Source of the DNA: Methylobacterium haplocladii
GTDB lineage: Bacteria; Pseudomonadota; Alphaproteobacteria; Rhizobiales; Beijerinckiaceae
Reading direction: 5' to 3'
Assembly: GCF_007992175.1 (NCBI RefSeq)
Contig: NZ_BJZT01000015.1
Location: 1-64,000, forward strand
Length of the DNA stretch: 64,000 nt
Of this stretch, positions 41,900 through 51,238 are shown piece after piece. How positions within the stretch are numbered: position 1 is the first letter of the stretch; the number at the start of each line of letters is the position of its first letter. The position numbers and the translations under genes are program-made. The notes beneath the pieces were generated by a model. The model did not search any database. It was not told the origin of the DNA and saw only the letters and a program-made list of their open reading frames with translations.

Positions 41900-42934
41900 A
41901 TGCAGACGAAATCCGACATCCTCGCCGCGATCGGCGACACCCCGTTGATCCGGCTCGCCCGTGCTTCGGACGAGACCGGCTGCACCATCCTGGGCAAGGC
42001 CGAATTCCTCAATCCCGGCCTCTCCGTAAAGGACCGGGCGGCGCTCTCGATCGTGCGGGATGCGGAGGCGAAGGGCCTGATCCGGCCCGGAGGCACCATC
42101 GTGGAGGGGACGGCGGGCAATACCGGGATCGGGCTGGCGCTGGTGGCGGCGGTGCGCGGCTACCGCACCGTCATCGTCATCCCCGAGACCCAGTCGGCCG
42201 AGAAGAAGGCGACGCTGCGGCTCGCCGGCGCGCGCCTCGTCGAGGTGCCGGCCGTACCCTTCGCAAACCCGAACAACTACGTCCACGCCGCCCGCCGCCT
42301 CGCGGAGAAGCTCGCGGCGAGCGAGCCGGCCGGCGCCTTCTTCGCCGACCAGTTCGACAACGTCGCCAACCGGCAGGCGCATGTGGACACCACCGGCCCC
42401 GAGATCTTCGACCAGACCGGCGGTGCGGTCGACGGCTTCGTCTGCGCGGCCGGCACCGGCGGCACGCTTGCCGGCGTCGCCGAGGCGCTGCGGGCCAGGA
42501 AGCCCGGCGTGACGATCGCCCTGTCCGACCCCGACGGCTCGGCGCTCCACGCGCATTACACCATCGGCACGCTCAAGGCCGAGGGCTCCTCGATCACCGA
42601 GGGCATCGGGCAAGGCCGGATCACCCGGAACCTGGAGGGCTTCACGCCCGACGTCTCGTTTCGGATCCCCGACACCGAGGCCGTCGCCATCGTGTTCCAG
42701 CTGATGCGGGAGGAGGGCCTGAGCCTCGGTGGATCCTCGGGCATCAACGTCGCCGGCGCGATCCGGCTGGCGCGCCATCTCGGCCCCGGCCACACCATCG
42801 TGACCATCCTCTGCGATGGCGCCGCGCGCTACGCCTCGAAGCTGTTCAACGCCGCGTTCCTGCGGGAGCGCGGACTGCCGATTCCGGAGTGGCTCGGCGC
42901 GGAGACGGGCGAGCTGCCGGATTGGCGAGCCTGA
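41900..42934 (+). CDS. cysK: Cysteine synthase A
   Basis: A 344-residue PLP enzyme that forms cysteine from O-acetylserine and sulfide. It has IGDTPLIRLARAS, the PLP lysine in NPGLSVKDRAA, the substrate loop EGTAGNTGIGLAL, the phosphate-binding GTGGTLAGVAEAL and LGGSSGINVAGAIRLA. ATG at 41900; the frame is open far upstream as a shadow of the reductase gene. It is somewhat longer than E. coli CysK (323), with a C-terminal extension ending GELPDWRA. Confidence 0.92.
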   Translation: MQTKSDILAAIGDTPLIRLARASDETGCTILGKAEFLNPGLSVKDRAALSIVRDAEAKGLIRPGGTIVEGTAGNTGIGLALVAAVRGYRTVIVIPETQSAEKKATLRLAGARLVEVPAVPFANPNNYVHAARRLAEKLAASEPAGAFFADQFDNVANRQAHVDTTGPEIFDQTGGAVDGFVCAAGTGGTLAGVAEALRARKPGVTIALSDPDGSALHAHYTIGTLKAEGSSITEGIGQGRITRNLEGFTPDVSFRIPDTEAVAIVFQLMREEGLSLGGSSGINVAGAIRLARHLGPGHTIVTILCDGAARYASKLFNAAFLRERGLPIPEWLGAETGELPDWRA

Positions 42935-43079
42935 GGCATGACGGCGATTCCGGTCGTCTGACGCTATCCCCAACGCCTCGATGAACTTTTTGCAACAGCA
43001 CGTGAACGGAATGCCGCATCGCCGCGTTGCAACGGTCTAGCTCACGCGACGATGTTTGAGCGGTTCGGAGTTACCGTCG

Positions 43080-43232
43080 ATGCTGACCACCATCATTCTG
43101 ATCATCCTCATCCTGGCGCTGTTCGGCGGCGGCAACTTCCTCGGCGGCGGCGCCTATCGCGGCCCCGGCTTCGGTCTCGGCGGCATCCTGATCATCGTCC
43201 TGATCGTGCTGCTGCTCACCGGCCGAATCTGA
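43080..43232 (+). CDS. DUF3309 small hydrophobic protein
   Basis: A 50-residue protein: MLTTIILIILILALFGGGNF, a Gly/Tyr-rich middle (GAYRGPGFGLGG) and a second hydrophobic run IIVLIVLLLTGRI. This is the DUF3309 pattern, common in Methylobacterium and rhizobia; function unknown. GGAG lies 9 nt before the ATG, and a hairpin with a T-run overlaps the stop. Confidence 0.8.
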   Translation: MLTTIILIILILALFGGGNFLGGGAYRGPGFGLGGILIIVLIVLLLTGRI

Positions 43233-43241
43233 GCTTTTTTT
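43214..43241 (+). terminator. Intrinsic terminator after the DUF3309 gene
   Basis: GCTCA / TGAGC 5-bp stem spanning the stop codon, followed by seven T. Short stem but a clear T-tract. Confidence 0.5.
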
Positions 43242-43368
43242 CGTCGGTCGCGCCGCGTGCTTCACGTGGATCGTCGTTGAGTTCTCGGCGAAGCGGATGC
43301 CGCTTCGCCGAGAAAGCACTCCAACCGGGAGGCCGTCGTCGCGGGTTCGCCCCGCGGCGGTTTTGCGT

Positions 43369-44151
43369 TCAGACGGCCGCGCCCACACCGCGGCGTGCGC
43401 TCAGCCACGACGCGCCGAGCACGACCAGGCTGACGGCAGCGATCAGGAGCGTCGAGGCGGCGTTGATCTCCGGGTTCACCCCGAGCCGGACCTGGCTGTA
43501 GAGCCGCATCGGCAGGGTCGTCGCCCCTGGCCCCGAGACGAAGCTCGCGATGACGAGGTCGTCGAGCGACAGGGTGAAGGCAAGCAGGAACCCTGCCGCC
43601 AATGCAGGCGCGATCAGCGGCAGCGTAACGCTGCAGAACACCCGCAGCGGGCCGGCGCCGAGATCGGCCGCGGCGTCTTCCAGCGAGCGGTCCAGGCCCT
43701 TCAGCCGAGCGCCCACCACCACCGCGACGAAGCCTGTCCCGAAGGTGGCGTGCGCGATCACGATGGTCGAGACGCCGCGTTCGACGTCGAGGCCGACGAA
43801 GAGCAGCAGCAAGGACAGCCCGGTGATCACCTCCGGCATCACCATCGGGGCATAGAGCAGCCCGGTGAACGCCCCGCGCCCGCTGAAGCGCCCGTGCCGG
43901 TCGAGCGCCAGGGCGGCGAGGGTTCCGAGCGCCGCTGCGATGGCCGCCGAAAGCGTCGCGACCTCCAGCGAGACTAAGGCGGACGCGAGGAGCGGCGCGT
44001 CGGCAAACAGTACGCCATACCAGCGTGTGGAGAACCCGCCCCAGACGGTGACGAGCCGCGAGTCGTTGAACGAGTAGACGATCAGCACCACGATCGGCGC
44101 ATAGAGGAAACTCAGCCCCAGCGTCAGGGCGGCGCGATTGAACGGGGTCAT
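43369..44151 (-). CDS. potI: Polyamine-type ABC transporter permease PotI
   Basis: A 260-residue inner-membrane permease with six helices (MTPFNRAALTLGLSFLYAPI at the start) and the EAA loop DRSLEDAAADLGAGPLRVFCSVTLPLIAP. It matches PotC/PotI (spermidine/putrescine) permeases, with SLDDLVIASFVSGPGATTLP. Last gene of a minus-strand operon potG-potH-potI. No PotF binding protein gene is in the window. Confidence 0.88.
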   Translation of the reverse strand: MTPFNRAALTLGLSFLYAPIVVLIVYSFNDSRLVTVWGGFSTRWYGVLFADAPLLASALVSLEVATLSAAIAAALGTLAALALDRHGRFSGRGAFTGLLYAPMVMPEVITGLSLLLLFVGLDVERGVSTIVIAHATFGTGFVAVVVGARLKGLDRSLEDAAADLGAGPLRVFCSVTLPLIAPALAAGFLLAFTLSLDDLVIASFVSGPGATTLPMRLYSQVRLGVNPEINAASTLLIAAVSLVVLGASWLSARRGVGAAV

Positions 44152-44257
44152 CGTGGTGCGCTCCCGCTTCCACGGGTCGAACCGGGAGAAATCCGCTGCG
44201 CGAGCGGCGCAATGCAGTCACGCTGACGGTTGACGCCGGGGGACGGCTGATGCGTCC

Positions 44258-45169
44258 TCATCGCAACGCCTCTTCCCGCCGCTCCTCAGCCCCGCGAAAC
44301 AGCACGACGGGGACGACGATCAGGATCAGCAGCAGCACCGCCACGGCCGAGGCGATCGGCCAGTCGCGGTTGGAGAAGAACTCGATCCAGAGCATCCGGC
44401 CGAGCATCAAGGTCTCGGAGCCGCCGAGCAGGTCCGGGATGATGAATTCGCCGACCATCGGGATGAAGCAGAGCAGCGCGCCCGCGACGAGCCCCGGCAT
44501 CGCCAGCGGCAGGGTCACGGTGCGGAAGATACGGGCGCGCGAGGCGCCGAGATCGGCCGCAGCCTCCGGCAGGGTGGTATCGAGCCGGCTCATCACAGCG
44601 TAGAGCGGCAGCACCACGAAGGGCAGGTAGGCGTAGGTCAGGCCGATCATTACTGCGAGCGGCGTATCGAGGATTGTCAGCGGCTGCGCGACGACTCCGA
44701 GCTTCAGCAGCGCGGCGTTGAGCAGGCCCTCAGGCTTCAGGATCGCGATCCAGGCATAGACCCGGATCAGAAAGCTCGTCCAGAACGGCACAACCACCAG
44801 CGCAACCAGGAGCGGTTGGATCCGCACGCTCGCCCGCGCCATGGCGAGCGCCATCGGCGTGCCGATCAGGACGAGGATCGCGGTGGCCCCGGCCGCGTAG
44901 GCGAGGGAGGACAGCGTTGCCTTCCAGTAGAGGGAATCGGCCGCGAGCATCGCATAGTTGGTAAGCTCGAGGCCCTCGAAGAACGCGCGCCAGCCCGCGA
45001 TGCCGTCACTCCAGTCGAGCACCGGCCGGTAGGGCGGCTGCGCCGTCGCCGGCAACGAAAAGCTGATCTTCAAGGTGATGACGAAGGGCACCAGGAAGAA
45101 CAGGCCGAGCCACAAGAGCGGCGGTGCCCGCACCAGCCAGCGCCCGAGGGGGGAGCCGACGCGCCTCAT
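44258..45169 (-). CDS. potH: Polyamine-type ABC transporter permease PotH
   Basis: A 303-residue permease with PPLLWLGLFFLVPFVITLKI as the first helix and the EAA loop TTLPEAAADLGASRARIFRT; PMVGEFIIPDLLGGSETLML is typical of PotB/PotH. I choose ATG 45169, which overlaps the ATPase stop as ATGA; a start five codons earlier lies deeper in potG. A gap of 106 nt separates it from potI. Confidence 0.88.
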   Translation of the reverse strand: MRRVGSPLGRWLVRAPPLLWLGLFFLVPFVITLKISFSLPATAQPPYRPVLDWSDGIAGWRAFFEGLELTNYAMLAADSLYWKATLSSLAYAAGATAILVLIGTPMALAMARASVRIQPLLVALVVVPFWTSFLIRVYAWIAILKPEGLLNAALLKLGVVAQPLTILDTPLAVMIGLTYAYLPFVVLPLYAVMSRLDTTLPEAAADLGASRARIFRTVTLPLAMPGLVAGALLCFIPMVGEFIIPDLLGGSETLMLGRMLWIEFFSNRDWPIASAVAVLLLILIVVPVVLFRGAEERREEALR

Positions 45170-46260
45170 GCCGGGAGGATCCATCCGTCCTCCGGGGCGA
45201 AGCCTGGGCTGATGCTGTCGCCGACGGCCGGCCCTGCAGCCTCCTCCGGCAGGCTCGCGCTGGCGCGCAACACGGTGCCGTCGGCCATGCGGACCTGCCG
45301 CCGCATGCGGTCGCCAAGATAGGCCGCGTCGACGAGCGTGCCGGCGAGCGCGTTGTCGCCCGCGCCGAACCGCATCCGCTCGGGCCGCACGGCCACGACG
45401 ACCGGATCGCCGAGTTCCGCACCGGAGAGCGCCTCCGAGGCCACGGCTCGGATCGGACCGAGCTCCGTGCGCACGCTCCGCATCGCTCCGACCGCGGATT
45501 CCAAAAAGCCGGCGATCAGGTTCACGTCGCCGAGCAACCCCGCCACGAAGCGGCTCGCCGGGCGCTCGTAGAGGTCGCGTGCCGGCCCGACCTGCACGAG
45601 CCGGCCGCGATCCATCACGCCGATGCGGTCGGCCAGCGCCATCGCCTCCTCTGGATCGTGCGTGACGACAACGAAACCCGTGCCGAGCCGGCGCTGCAGC
45701 GCGCGCAACTCGCCTTGCGTCTCCTCGCGCAGCGCCCGGTCGAGGGCGCCCAGCGGCTCGTCGAGCAATAGCAATTGCGGCTCGCGGGCGAGCGCCCGGG
45801 CCAAGGCCACGCGCTGGCGCTGGCCGCCCGAGAGTTTGTCGGGCCGCCGCGCCCCGAACCCTTCGAGCTTCACGAGGCGGAGGAGCCCCTGCACCCGCTC
45901 GGCGATGGCGGATCGGGAATGGCCGAGCCCCTGCAACCCGTAGGCGAGGTTCTGGGCCACGCTCATATGCGGAAACAGCGCGTAGGATTGGAACATCATG
46001 TTCACCGGCCGCCGATGCGGCGGCAGCCCGGTCAGGTCCTCGCCGCCGAGCCGGATCGTGCCCGCATCCGGCGTCTCGAAGCCGGCGAGCAGCCGCAGCA
46101 ATGTGCTCTTCCCGCAGCCCGACGGGCCGAGCAGGCAGAGGAACTCGCCCGGCGCCAGATCGAGCGAGACCGCGTCGACGGCCCGGTGCGCGCCGAAGGA
46201 CTTGGTGACGCGGTCGAGGCGCAGGAGGGGTTCGGGATGATCGGGAGCTGGAGCAGGCAA
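45166..46260 (-). CDS. potG: Polyamine-type ABC transporter ATP-binding protein PotG
   Basis: A 364-residue ATPase: Walker A LLGPSGCGKSTLLRLLAG, Q-loop NMMFQSYALFPHMSVAQN, signature LSGGQRQRVALARALA, Walker B LLLLDEPLGALD, His loop VVTHDPEEAMALADR, and a C-terminal TOBE regulatory domain (about 270-364, VVVAVRPERMRFGA). It powers import through PotH/PotI. First gene of the operon; it follows the Crp gene by 73 nt. Confidence 0.92.
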   Translation of the reverse strand: MPAPAPDHPEPLLRLDRVTKSFGAHRAVDAVSLDLAPGEFLCLLGPSGCGKSTLLRLLAGFETPDAGTIRLGGEDLTGLPPHRRPVNMMFQSYALFPHMSVAQNLAYGLQGLGHSRSAIAERVQGLLRLVKLEGFGARRPDKLSGGQRQRVALARALAREPQLLLLDEPLGALDRALREETQGELRALQRRLGTGFVVVTHDPEEAMALADRIGVMDRGRLVQVGPARDLYERPASRFVAGLLGDVNLIAGFLESAVGAMRSVRTELGPIRAVASEALSGAELGDPVVVAVRPERMRFGAGDNALAGTLVDAAYLGDRMRRQVRMADGTVLRASASLPEEAAGPAVGDSISPGFAPEDGWILPA

Positions 46261-46333
46261 AGCGGAAGGGCCGTGGCTAAGCGGTCAAGCGACATGCGGA
46301 TCCGACGCCATGTCATAGGAGACGACGAGCAGG

Positions 46334-47026
46334 TCACCCGTCCTCCCGCAAGGCCTCCGCCACTCGCGCCTCGAGCAGGTCCGGCCGGCGCAGCACGAGG
46401 GCGCCGCGGGTGCGGTCGATCAGGCCCTCGCCGGCCATGACCGTGAACTCGCGGGTCACCTGCTCGCGGCGGCAGCCGATGCGGGCAGCGAGCACGTGGT
46501 GGTAGGGCGGCGGGGTGACGACGCGCTCGCCCTCATGGCCGGCGCGGGGCACCGAGAGGCGCAGCAGCTCGGAATAGAGCCGGTGGCGCAGGTCGAGCAG
46601 TGCGTGCTCCATCAGGCGAGTGTTCAGCTCGCGCACACGCTTGGCGAGCAGGCGGAACAGCCGGTCGGCGATGATTTCGGAGGCTGAGACCATCTGGCGA
46701 AACACCGCGGCCGGCACCACGCAGACCTCGCCGCGGGTCAGAGCCGTGACGTTGGCCGAGCGGCCGATGCCGTCGATCGCCGCGAGTTCGCCGAAGAAGG
46801 CGCCCGCTCGCATCTCGCCCAGGATCACCTCCTTGCCGGACTGGGTCCGGTTGAGGATGCGCACCTCGCCGGTGGCCAGGAAATAGACGTCGGTGGAGAT
46901 ATCGTCGAAGTCGACCAGCACCTCGTTCTCGTCGAACCGGCGCCAGTGGCAGCGGGTCTCGTAGGGTGCGAGATCGATCTCCGGTTCCTTGAAGAACGGA
47001 ATGCTCGCCAGCCGGCCACTCGACAC
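46334..47026 (-). CDS. Crp/Fnr-family transcriptional regulator
   Basis: A 230-residue regulator with a cyclic-nucleotide-binding-type domain (VYFLATGEVRILNRTQSGKE, GAFFGELAAIDGIGRSANVT with the phosphate-binding FGELAA and Arg) and a C-terminal HTH (LAARIGCRREQVTREFTVMA). The start is taken as GTG 47026 with TGAGG upstream; the frame is open to 47296 but the extra part is Arg/Pro-rich. It lies upstream of the polyamine transporter on the same strand. Confidence 0.85.
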   Translation of the reverse strand: MSSGRLASIPFFKEPEIDLAPYETRCHWRRFDENEVLVDFDDISTDVYFLATGEVRILNRTQSGKEVILGEMRAGAFFGELAAIDGIGRSANVTALTRGEVCVVPAAVFRQMVSASEIIADRLFRLLAKRVRELNTRLMEHALLDLRHRLYSELLRLSVPRAGHEGERVVTPPPYHHVLAARIGCRREQVTREFTVMAGEGLIDRTRGALVLRRPDLLEARVAEALREDG

Positions 47027-47408
47027 TGCCTCACCCCCCGCCCCGACGCCGCACCGCCATAGCACGATCGCGCGGAACGGTCCGCGAGGTCGCTGCACAG
47101 GCAACCTCAGGCGCCGCACGCGGCCCGACCCCGCCGGTTGCACGGGCGTCGATGGCCTGAGGGCCGATACGATCGTGGCGTTCCGGTGCAGCAGGGTCAA
47201 GCAGGCTTGGCGCCGATGGTTCGCCAATCGTTCCGCGACGCCGGGAGGCTGGCCCGGGGCACGCGCGAGCCGGCCCGGCAATCCCGCACACGACATTACA
47301 AAACCTTTAGATAATCTTTTCGAACCAAGCCTCTCACCATTCGTTCGTCGGTTGCACCTTCGGATCCTACTTTCATTTTGACCGCCGTTCGAAGAAGAGT
47401 TTTTATCG

Positions 47409-47891
47409 ATGTTTCAAGTGTTCAAGCCGTTGTTCGTTGCCGGCATGATTGCATCCGCCGCGATGATGGCGGCGCCCGCCTCGGCCCAGGAGGCCGGCTC
47501 GCTCCTGACTCAGCTCAAGCAGAGCGGGGCCGAGACCAGCTACGTGCGAGGCCGTGGGTTCCGCGGCAGCCACGGTGGCTTCGCCGGACGTGGTTTCGGG
47601 CGTGGCGGTTTTGCCGGCAGACGCGGCTTCGCCGGGCGCGGCGGTTACGGGCGTGGCTATGGTTACGGCTACGGCCGGCGTCGTGGCATCGGCGGTGGGG
47701 CGGCGGTCCTCGGCGGCCTCGCAGCGGGCGCCCTCATCGGCGGCGCGATCGCGGCCCAGGCGGCGCCCGCTCCGGTCTATGGTGCTCCGGGCGGTGACGC
47801 GGTCGCCTATTGCCAGCAGCGGTTCCGCTCGTACGATCCGGCCTCCGGCACCTATCTCGGCAACGACGGCGCCCGCCACGCCTGCCCGTAG
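47409..47891 (+). CDS. Secreted Gly/Arg-rich BA14K-family protein
   Basis: A 160-residue protein: signal peptide 1-26 (ending ASAQ), a Gly/Arg/Phe/Tyr-rich low-complexity segment (about 47-90), a hydrophobic stretch that resembles a glycine-zipper (GGGAAVLGGLAAGALIGGAI) and the C-terminal BA14K motif (DAVAYCQQRFRSYDPASGTY, then DGARHACP). BA14K proteins, first known from Brucella, are surface or periplasmic proteins of uncertain role. It is followed by an intrinsic terminator. Confidence 0.85.
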   Translation: MFQVFKPLFVAGMIASAAMMAAPASAQEAGSLLTQLKQSGAETSYVRGRGFRGSHGGFAGRGFGRGGFAGRRGFAGRGGYGRGYGYGYGRRRGIGGGAAVLGGLAAGALIGGAIAAQAAPAPVYGAPGGDAVAYCQQRFRSYDPASGTYLGNDGARHACP

Positions 47892-47919
47892 TCCCGGGCG
47901 GCGATCCCACCGCCATCGA

Positions 47920-47946
47920 GCCCTGCACATCGTGCGGGGCTTTTTT
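47920..47946 (+). terminator. Intrinsic terminator after the BA14K gene
   Basis: GCCCTGCAC-ATC-GTGCGGGGC stem (one mismatch-type pair) followed by six T. Confidence 0.85.
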
Positions 47947-48074
47947 GCGGGAAGCGGCCGGTGACAGGGCAGATCCGCCATCCACCGGGACCGTGCACCC
48001 GCAGGCGAGGCGATTAACCATTCGTCAACCATAACGCCGACACGGTATCGCCGGAGCGACGCGATGAGGACGCC

Positions 48075-48284
48075 ATGACGCGCAACCGGGACTTCGACGC
48101 GCTGAGCGAAGCGCAGGTGGCCGCCGGGCGCACCGCGCGGCGCAGCGTCACCGCAGAGGCCGGCTTCCGGCCGCCGGCCGCGAAGACCATGGCCGAGTTG
48201 CTCGACACCATCCAGCACGTCGCCGAGGCGGCGACCGGCGAGCGCAGCTTTCTGCATCTTCAGCCGCTGCGCGACCGGGCATAA
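48075..48284 (+). CDS. Small soluble protein of unknown function
   Basis: A 69-residue protein with GAGGACGCC just before the ATG. It has an N-terminal half rich in Arg/Ala, then AKTMAELLDTIQHVAEAATG, an amphipathic helix, and ends FLHLQPLRDRA. No signal peptide. Family not recognised. It ends 9 nt before the stop of the convergent ABC gene. Confidence 0.5.
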   Translation: MTRNRDFDALSEAQVAAGRTARRSVTAEAGFRPPAAKTMAELLDTIQHVAEAATGERSFLHLQPLRDRA

Positions 48285-48293
48285 AACGTCGGC

Positions 48294-50894
48294 TCAGGCC
48301 GCGTGGGACGAGGCCGAGCGCTCCGCCTCGACCGCGCCGGACACCGTCACGCTGTTGCGCGCCACCGTCAGCACGACATCGAACGGCGGCAGCCGGCCGA
48401 GGGTCTCGGCGTCGGGCAGGCAGACGATCAGGCCCATGCCCTGCCGGATCATGCGCAGGCGCATGATCCGCGCGGCGATCTCTTCCGACTTTCGCTCGTC
48501 CGGCAGCAGGCCGACGACGAGGATGTCCGGGCGGCGCACGAGACAGCGCACGAGATCGATGGCCACGCGCTCGCGCGGGCCGATACCGCTTTCGGTCAGG
48601 CCCTGCCGGCGCGCCATCGCCGTACCCGGACCGCTCGAGGTCACGCGGCTGGCGAGGCCGAGCCGGTAGACCGTCGGCTCCAGACCCTGCTCGGCCAACA
48701 CCTGGCGCACGAGGGCGCGCACCCGCGCCTCCGCACCGGCCTCGCCCTGCGTGATGCGGCCGAACAGGACGTTCTCTTCCAGGCTCGCGGCGGCGGTGAC
48801 GCGGGCGGGATCGTAGAGATCGACCTTTTCGCGAAATTTCGGGGGCATCAGGCGCGCGAAGGAGCGGCGCGCCGAGACGATCCGTTCCTCCAGCTCGGCG
48901 TCGATCAGGCCGAAGCGGTGGCGGGTCTCGCTGTAGCGCAGCGTCAGGCCGATCAGGCGCTCGCGGTCGCGTTGCCCGGCCGGCCCGCGCCGCCAGCTGC
49001 GCCCATCGGGCTGGCGGGCGATCAGGTCCTCGAAGAAGCCGCGCTCGCGGGCCGGAAACAGCGAGAAGGCGTCGAAGAGCGGGTGGTCGTCCGGCAGATC
49101 CGCGAAGATCTCGACGGTGGAGCGGGCGATGCTCAAGCCCATCTCGACGAAGGTCCGGGTCAGCTCCTCCGCCTCGAGCACCGCCCGCAGATAGGGGTGG
49201 CGCGCCAGACGCTCCTCCGAAAAGGTCGGGCCGACGGCCTCACCGAACAGGATGTTTTCGCCGACCGCCGCCTGATGGTTGTAGAGCGCCGGGTCGAACG
49301 GCTCGACGAGCCGGGCCATGCCCTGCGCGGCCAGGGCCTCGCGCACCGCCGAGCGGGCCGCGACGATCGCCGCTGCGGCGGCCGGCTCGTCGTCGGGGTC
49401 GATCGTCCCTTCCAGCCCGCGCGAATAGATCAGCGCGTCGAGCCCGGAGAGCTTGAGGAGCGCGATGCGGCCCTTCTCGCCCAACGCCTCGCGCTCGTCG
49501 GTGCGTGCGCCGTAGAGCAGGTTCTGCTTCAGCGTGCCCTCGATCAGGATCGCTTCCGAGCCGGCGAAGGCAATGCGGTGGGCGCGCTCGGCCGGGTCGA
49601 GGCTGCGCAGGTCGACGCCGCCGAAGGTGATCGCACCGACGCTCGGCTCGATCTGTCCGGCGAGCAGCGCCGCGAGCGCCTGGGCGCCGCTGCCGCGCTC
49701 GCCGACGATGGCGACATGGGCCGGCATCGGTAGGTCGGCGGCGAGGCCGGTGAGCCGCTCGCCGCTGGCCGGATCGTAGGCGCCCGCATCGGCCGCGATC
49801 AGTCCGCCGGAGGCCGGGAAGGCCGCGCGGCGATGCTGGGCCGGACGCTTGTCGGTCAGGCCGTCGAGGGTCTGCGACAGCCGGCGATAGACGGGCGTCA
49901 CCTCGATCCGGAGGAACCACAGCCGCAGGAAGGCCGTGACCAAGCCGGCGGCGAGGACGAAGGCGCCGGCCGCCGCCGCGAGGGCACCGGGCAGGACCCG
50001 CTCGGCCTCGATCGGTGCGCCCGGACCGCGCCAGAGCGCCGTCGCCACCAGGATCGCCGGCAGCAGCACGGCCAGCGCCAGCGCGGGCGCACGGGCATAG
50101 GCGAGCGCGCCCTCCGCCCGTGCCAGCGTGCCGTGTGTCGCCCGCGCGCGCAGGCCGAGGCGGCGCCGCTCGAACATCGCCGAGCCGTGGACGCGCACGG
50201 CCGGCATCCTCAGGATCAGGTCGCCGAGCCCGGCCTCGGCGGCCGCGCGCTCACGCTGCCGCAGGTCGGTGCGATCGCCGCCGCGGCGGATCTGGAGGGC
50301 GCGGGCGAGGCCGATGGCGAACAGGCCGATCGCCACCGCCGGCACGAGGCGCGGCGCAGCGAGGGCCGCGGTGAGCAGGGCCAGCAGCACCGCGGCGAGC
50401 GTCATCGCCGGCACGAGGATTCCGGCCGCCGGTAATCCCGCCAGCGCCGCGCCGATCAGGGCGGGCAGCGCGCGCACGTCCTCGCGGGCGCCCGGCGGTG
50501 CACGCAGGATCGCGTCCGTGGCGGCGGCGCGCAGGCGGGTCGCGGCGCGGGCTTGCGCGGAGAAGCAGACCCGGGCGACGAGCCAGCCGAGCCCGGCGAA
50601 GGCCAGGGCCGAAGCCGCGAGGCCGATGAGGGCCGCGACTTCGAGGCCGTGCTCGCTCAATGGGAAGCCGGGGGCGATCGGCAGCAGCCGCGCCGGCTCG
50701 CCGGGAAGCGGCAGGGCGAGCGCGAGGAACGGCAGCGGCCCGGGCGCGCCCGGGCTCAGCAGGGCGATCAGGTCGCGCAGGCAGAGCAGGGCGAACAGGG
50801 CGAGCGGCGCGCCGAGGCCGACCCCGAGCGCCACGGCGGTCGCGTGCTGCCGCCGTGCCGACGACCACGCGAACAGGATCGGATCACGCTCCAT
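48294..50894 (-). CDS. ABC exporter homologue with degenerate nucleotide-binding motifs
   Basis: An 866-residue protein: an N-terminal membrane domain (about 1-350, several helices) and a long ATPase-like region. It resembles an alphaproteobacterial family of about 880-residue ABC exporters with internal ENILFG/ENVLFGRI segments (LYNHQAAVGENILFGEAVGP; AAASLEENVLFGRITQG). The motifs needed for ATP hydrolysis are lost: Walker A reads VGERGSGAQALAAL (Lys replaced by Ala), the Q-loop Gln is missing (IAFAGSEAILIEGT), the signature reads GIGPRERVAIDLVRCL instead of LSGGQ/LSGAQ, and Walker B reads ILVVGLLPDE. The frame is intact over 2.6 kb, so it appears retained as a non-catalytic protein. Confidence 0.75.
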   Translation of the reverse strand: MERDPILFAWSSARRQHATAVALGVGLGAPLALFALLCLRDLIALLSPGAPGPLPFLALALPLPGEPARLLPIAPGFPLSEHGLEVAALIGLAASALAFAGLGWLVARVCFSAQARAATRLRAAATDAILRAPPGAREDVRALPALIGAALAGLPAAGILVPAMTLAAVLLALLTAALAAPRLVPAVAIGLFAIGLARALQIRRGGDRTDLRQRERAAAEAGLGDLILRMPAVRVHGSAMFERRRLGLRARATHGTLARAEGALAYARAPALALAVLLPAILVATALWRGPGAPIEAERVLPGALAAAAGAFVLAAGLVTAFLRLWFLRIEVTPVYRRLSQTLDGLTDKRPAQHRRAAFPASGGLIAADAGAYDPASGERLTGLAADLPMPAHVAIVGERGSGAQALAALLAGQIEPSVGAITFGGVDLRSLDPAERAHRIAFAGSEAILIEGTLKQNLLYGARTDEREALGEKGRIALLKLSGLDALIYSRGLEGTIDPDDEPAAAAAIVAARSAVREALAAQGMARLVEPFDPALYNHQAAVGENILFGEAVGPTFSEERLARHPYLRAVLEAEELTRTFVEMGLSIARSTVEIFADLPDDHPLFDAFSLFPARERGFFEDLIARQPDGRSWRRGPAGQRDRERLIGLTLRYSETRHRFGLIDAELEERIVSARRSFARLMPPKFREKVDLYDPARVTAAASLEENVLFGRITQGEAGAEARVRALVRQVLAEQGLEPTVYRLGLASRVTSSGPGTAMARRQGLTESGIGPRERVAIDLVRCLVRRPDILVVGLLPDERKSEEIAARIMRLRMIRQGMGLIVCLPDAETLGRLPPFDVVLTVARNSVTVSGAVEAERSASSHAA

Positions 50895-51076
50895 CGACGG
50901 GCCGCCTGCGGCTGCGATGGTGGGGCTCGATGCGCATCATATCAGGCGCGGCTTAGAGGATCGCAGGATTGCAGGGAAGCGTGCGCGAGCCGGCAAGGCT
51001 GCGACCCGAGGTCGACGCCGGTGGCCACAGCGGGCTCTTTGTGCAGCTTCGACTGGCGCTTCGGCGGCCGGCAGGA

Positions 51077-51238
51077 CTACTCGTGCCGGGTATCGGCCAC
51101 GGCGGCGCGCTCGGTCCAGGCCACCCGCAGGTCTTTCACCATCTGCCTGACGAACATCTCGATCGACACGTACGAGAAGATCGCGATGGCGACGATCAGC
51201 GTGAGGGAAACCAGGGTCTTGGCGGTCGCGACGTCCAC
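51077..51238 (-). CDS. Small single-pass membrane protein (53 residues)
   Basis: GTG start at 51238 with AGGA about 10 nt upstream. The protein has a short charged N-terminus (MDVATAKTLV), one membrane helix (about 9-30, SLTLIVAIAIFSYVSIEMFV) and an amphipathic, charged C-terminal part (RQMVKDLRVAWTERAAVADT). It is not recognised; composition and helix design are clearly protein-like in this frame and not in the overlapping ones. Confidence 0.55.
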   Translation of the reverse strand: MDVATAKTLVSLTLIVAIAIFSYVSIEMFVRQMVKDLRVAWTERAAVADTRHE

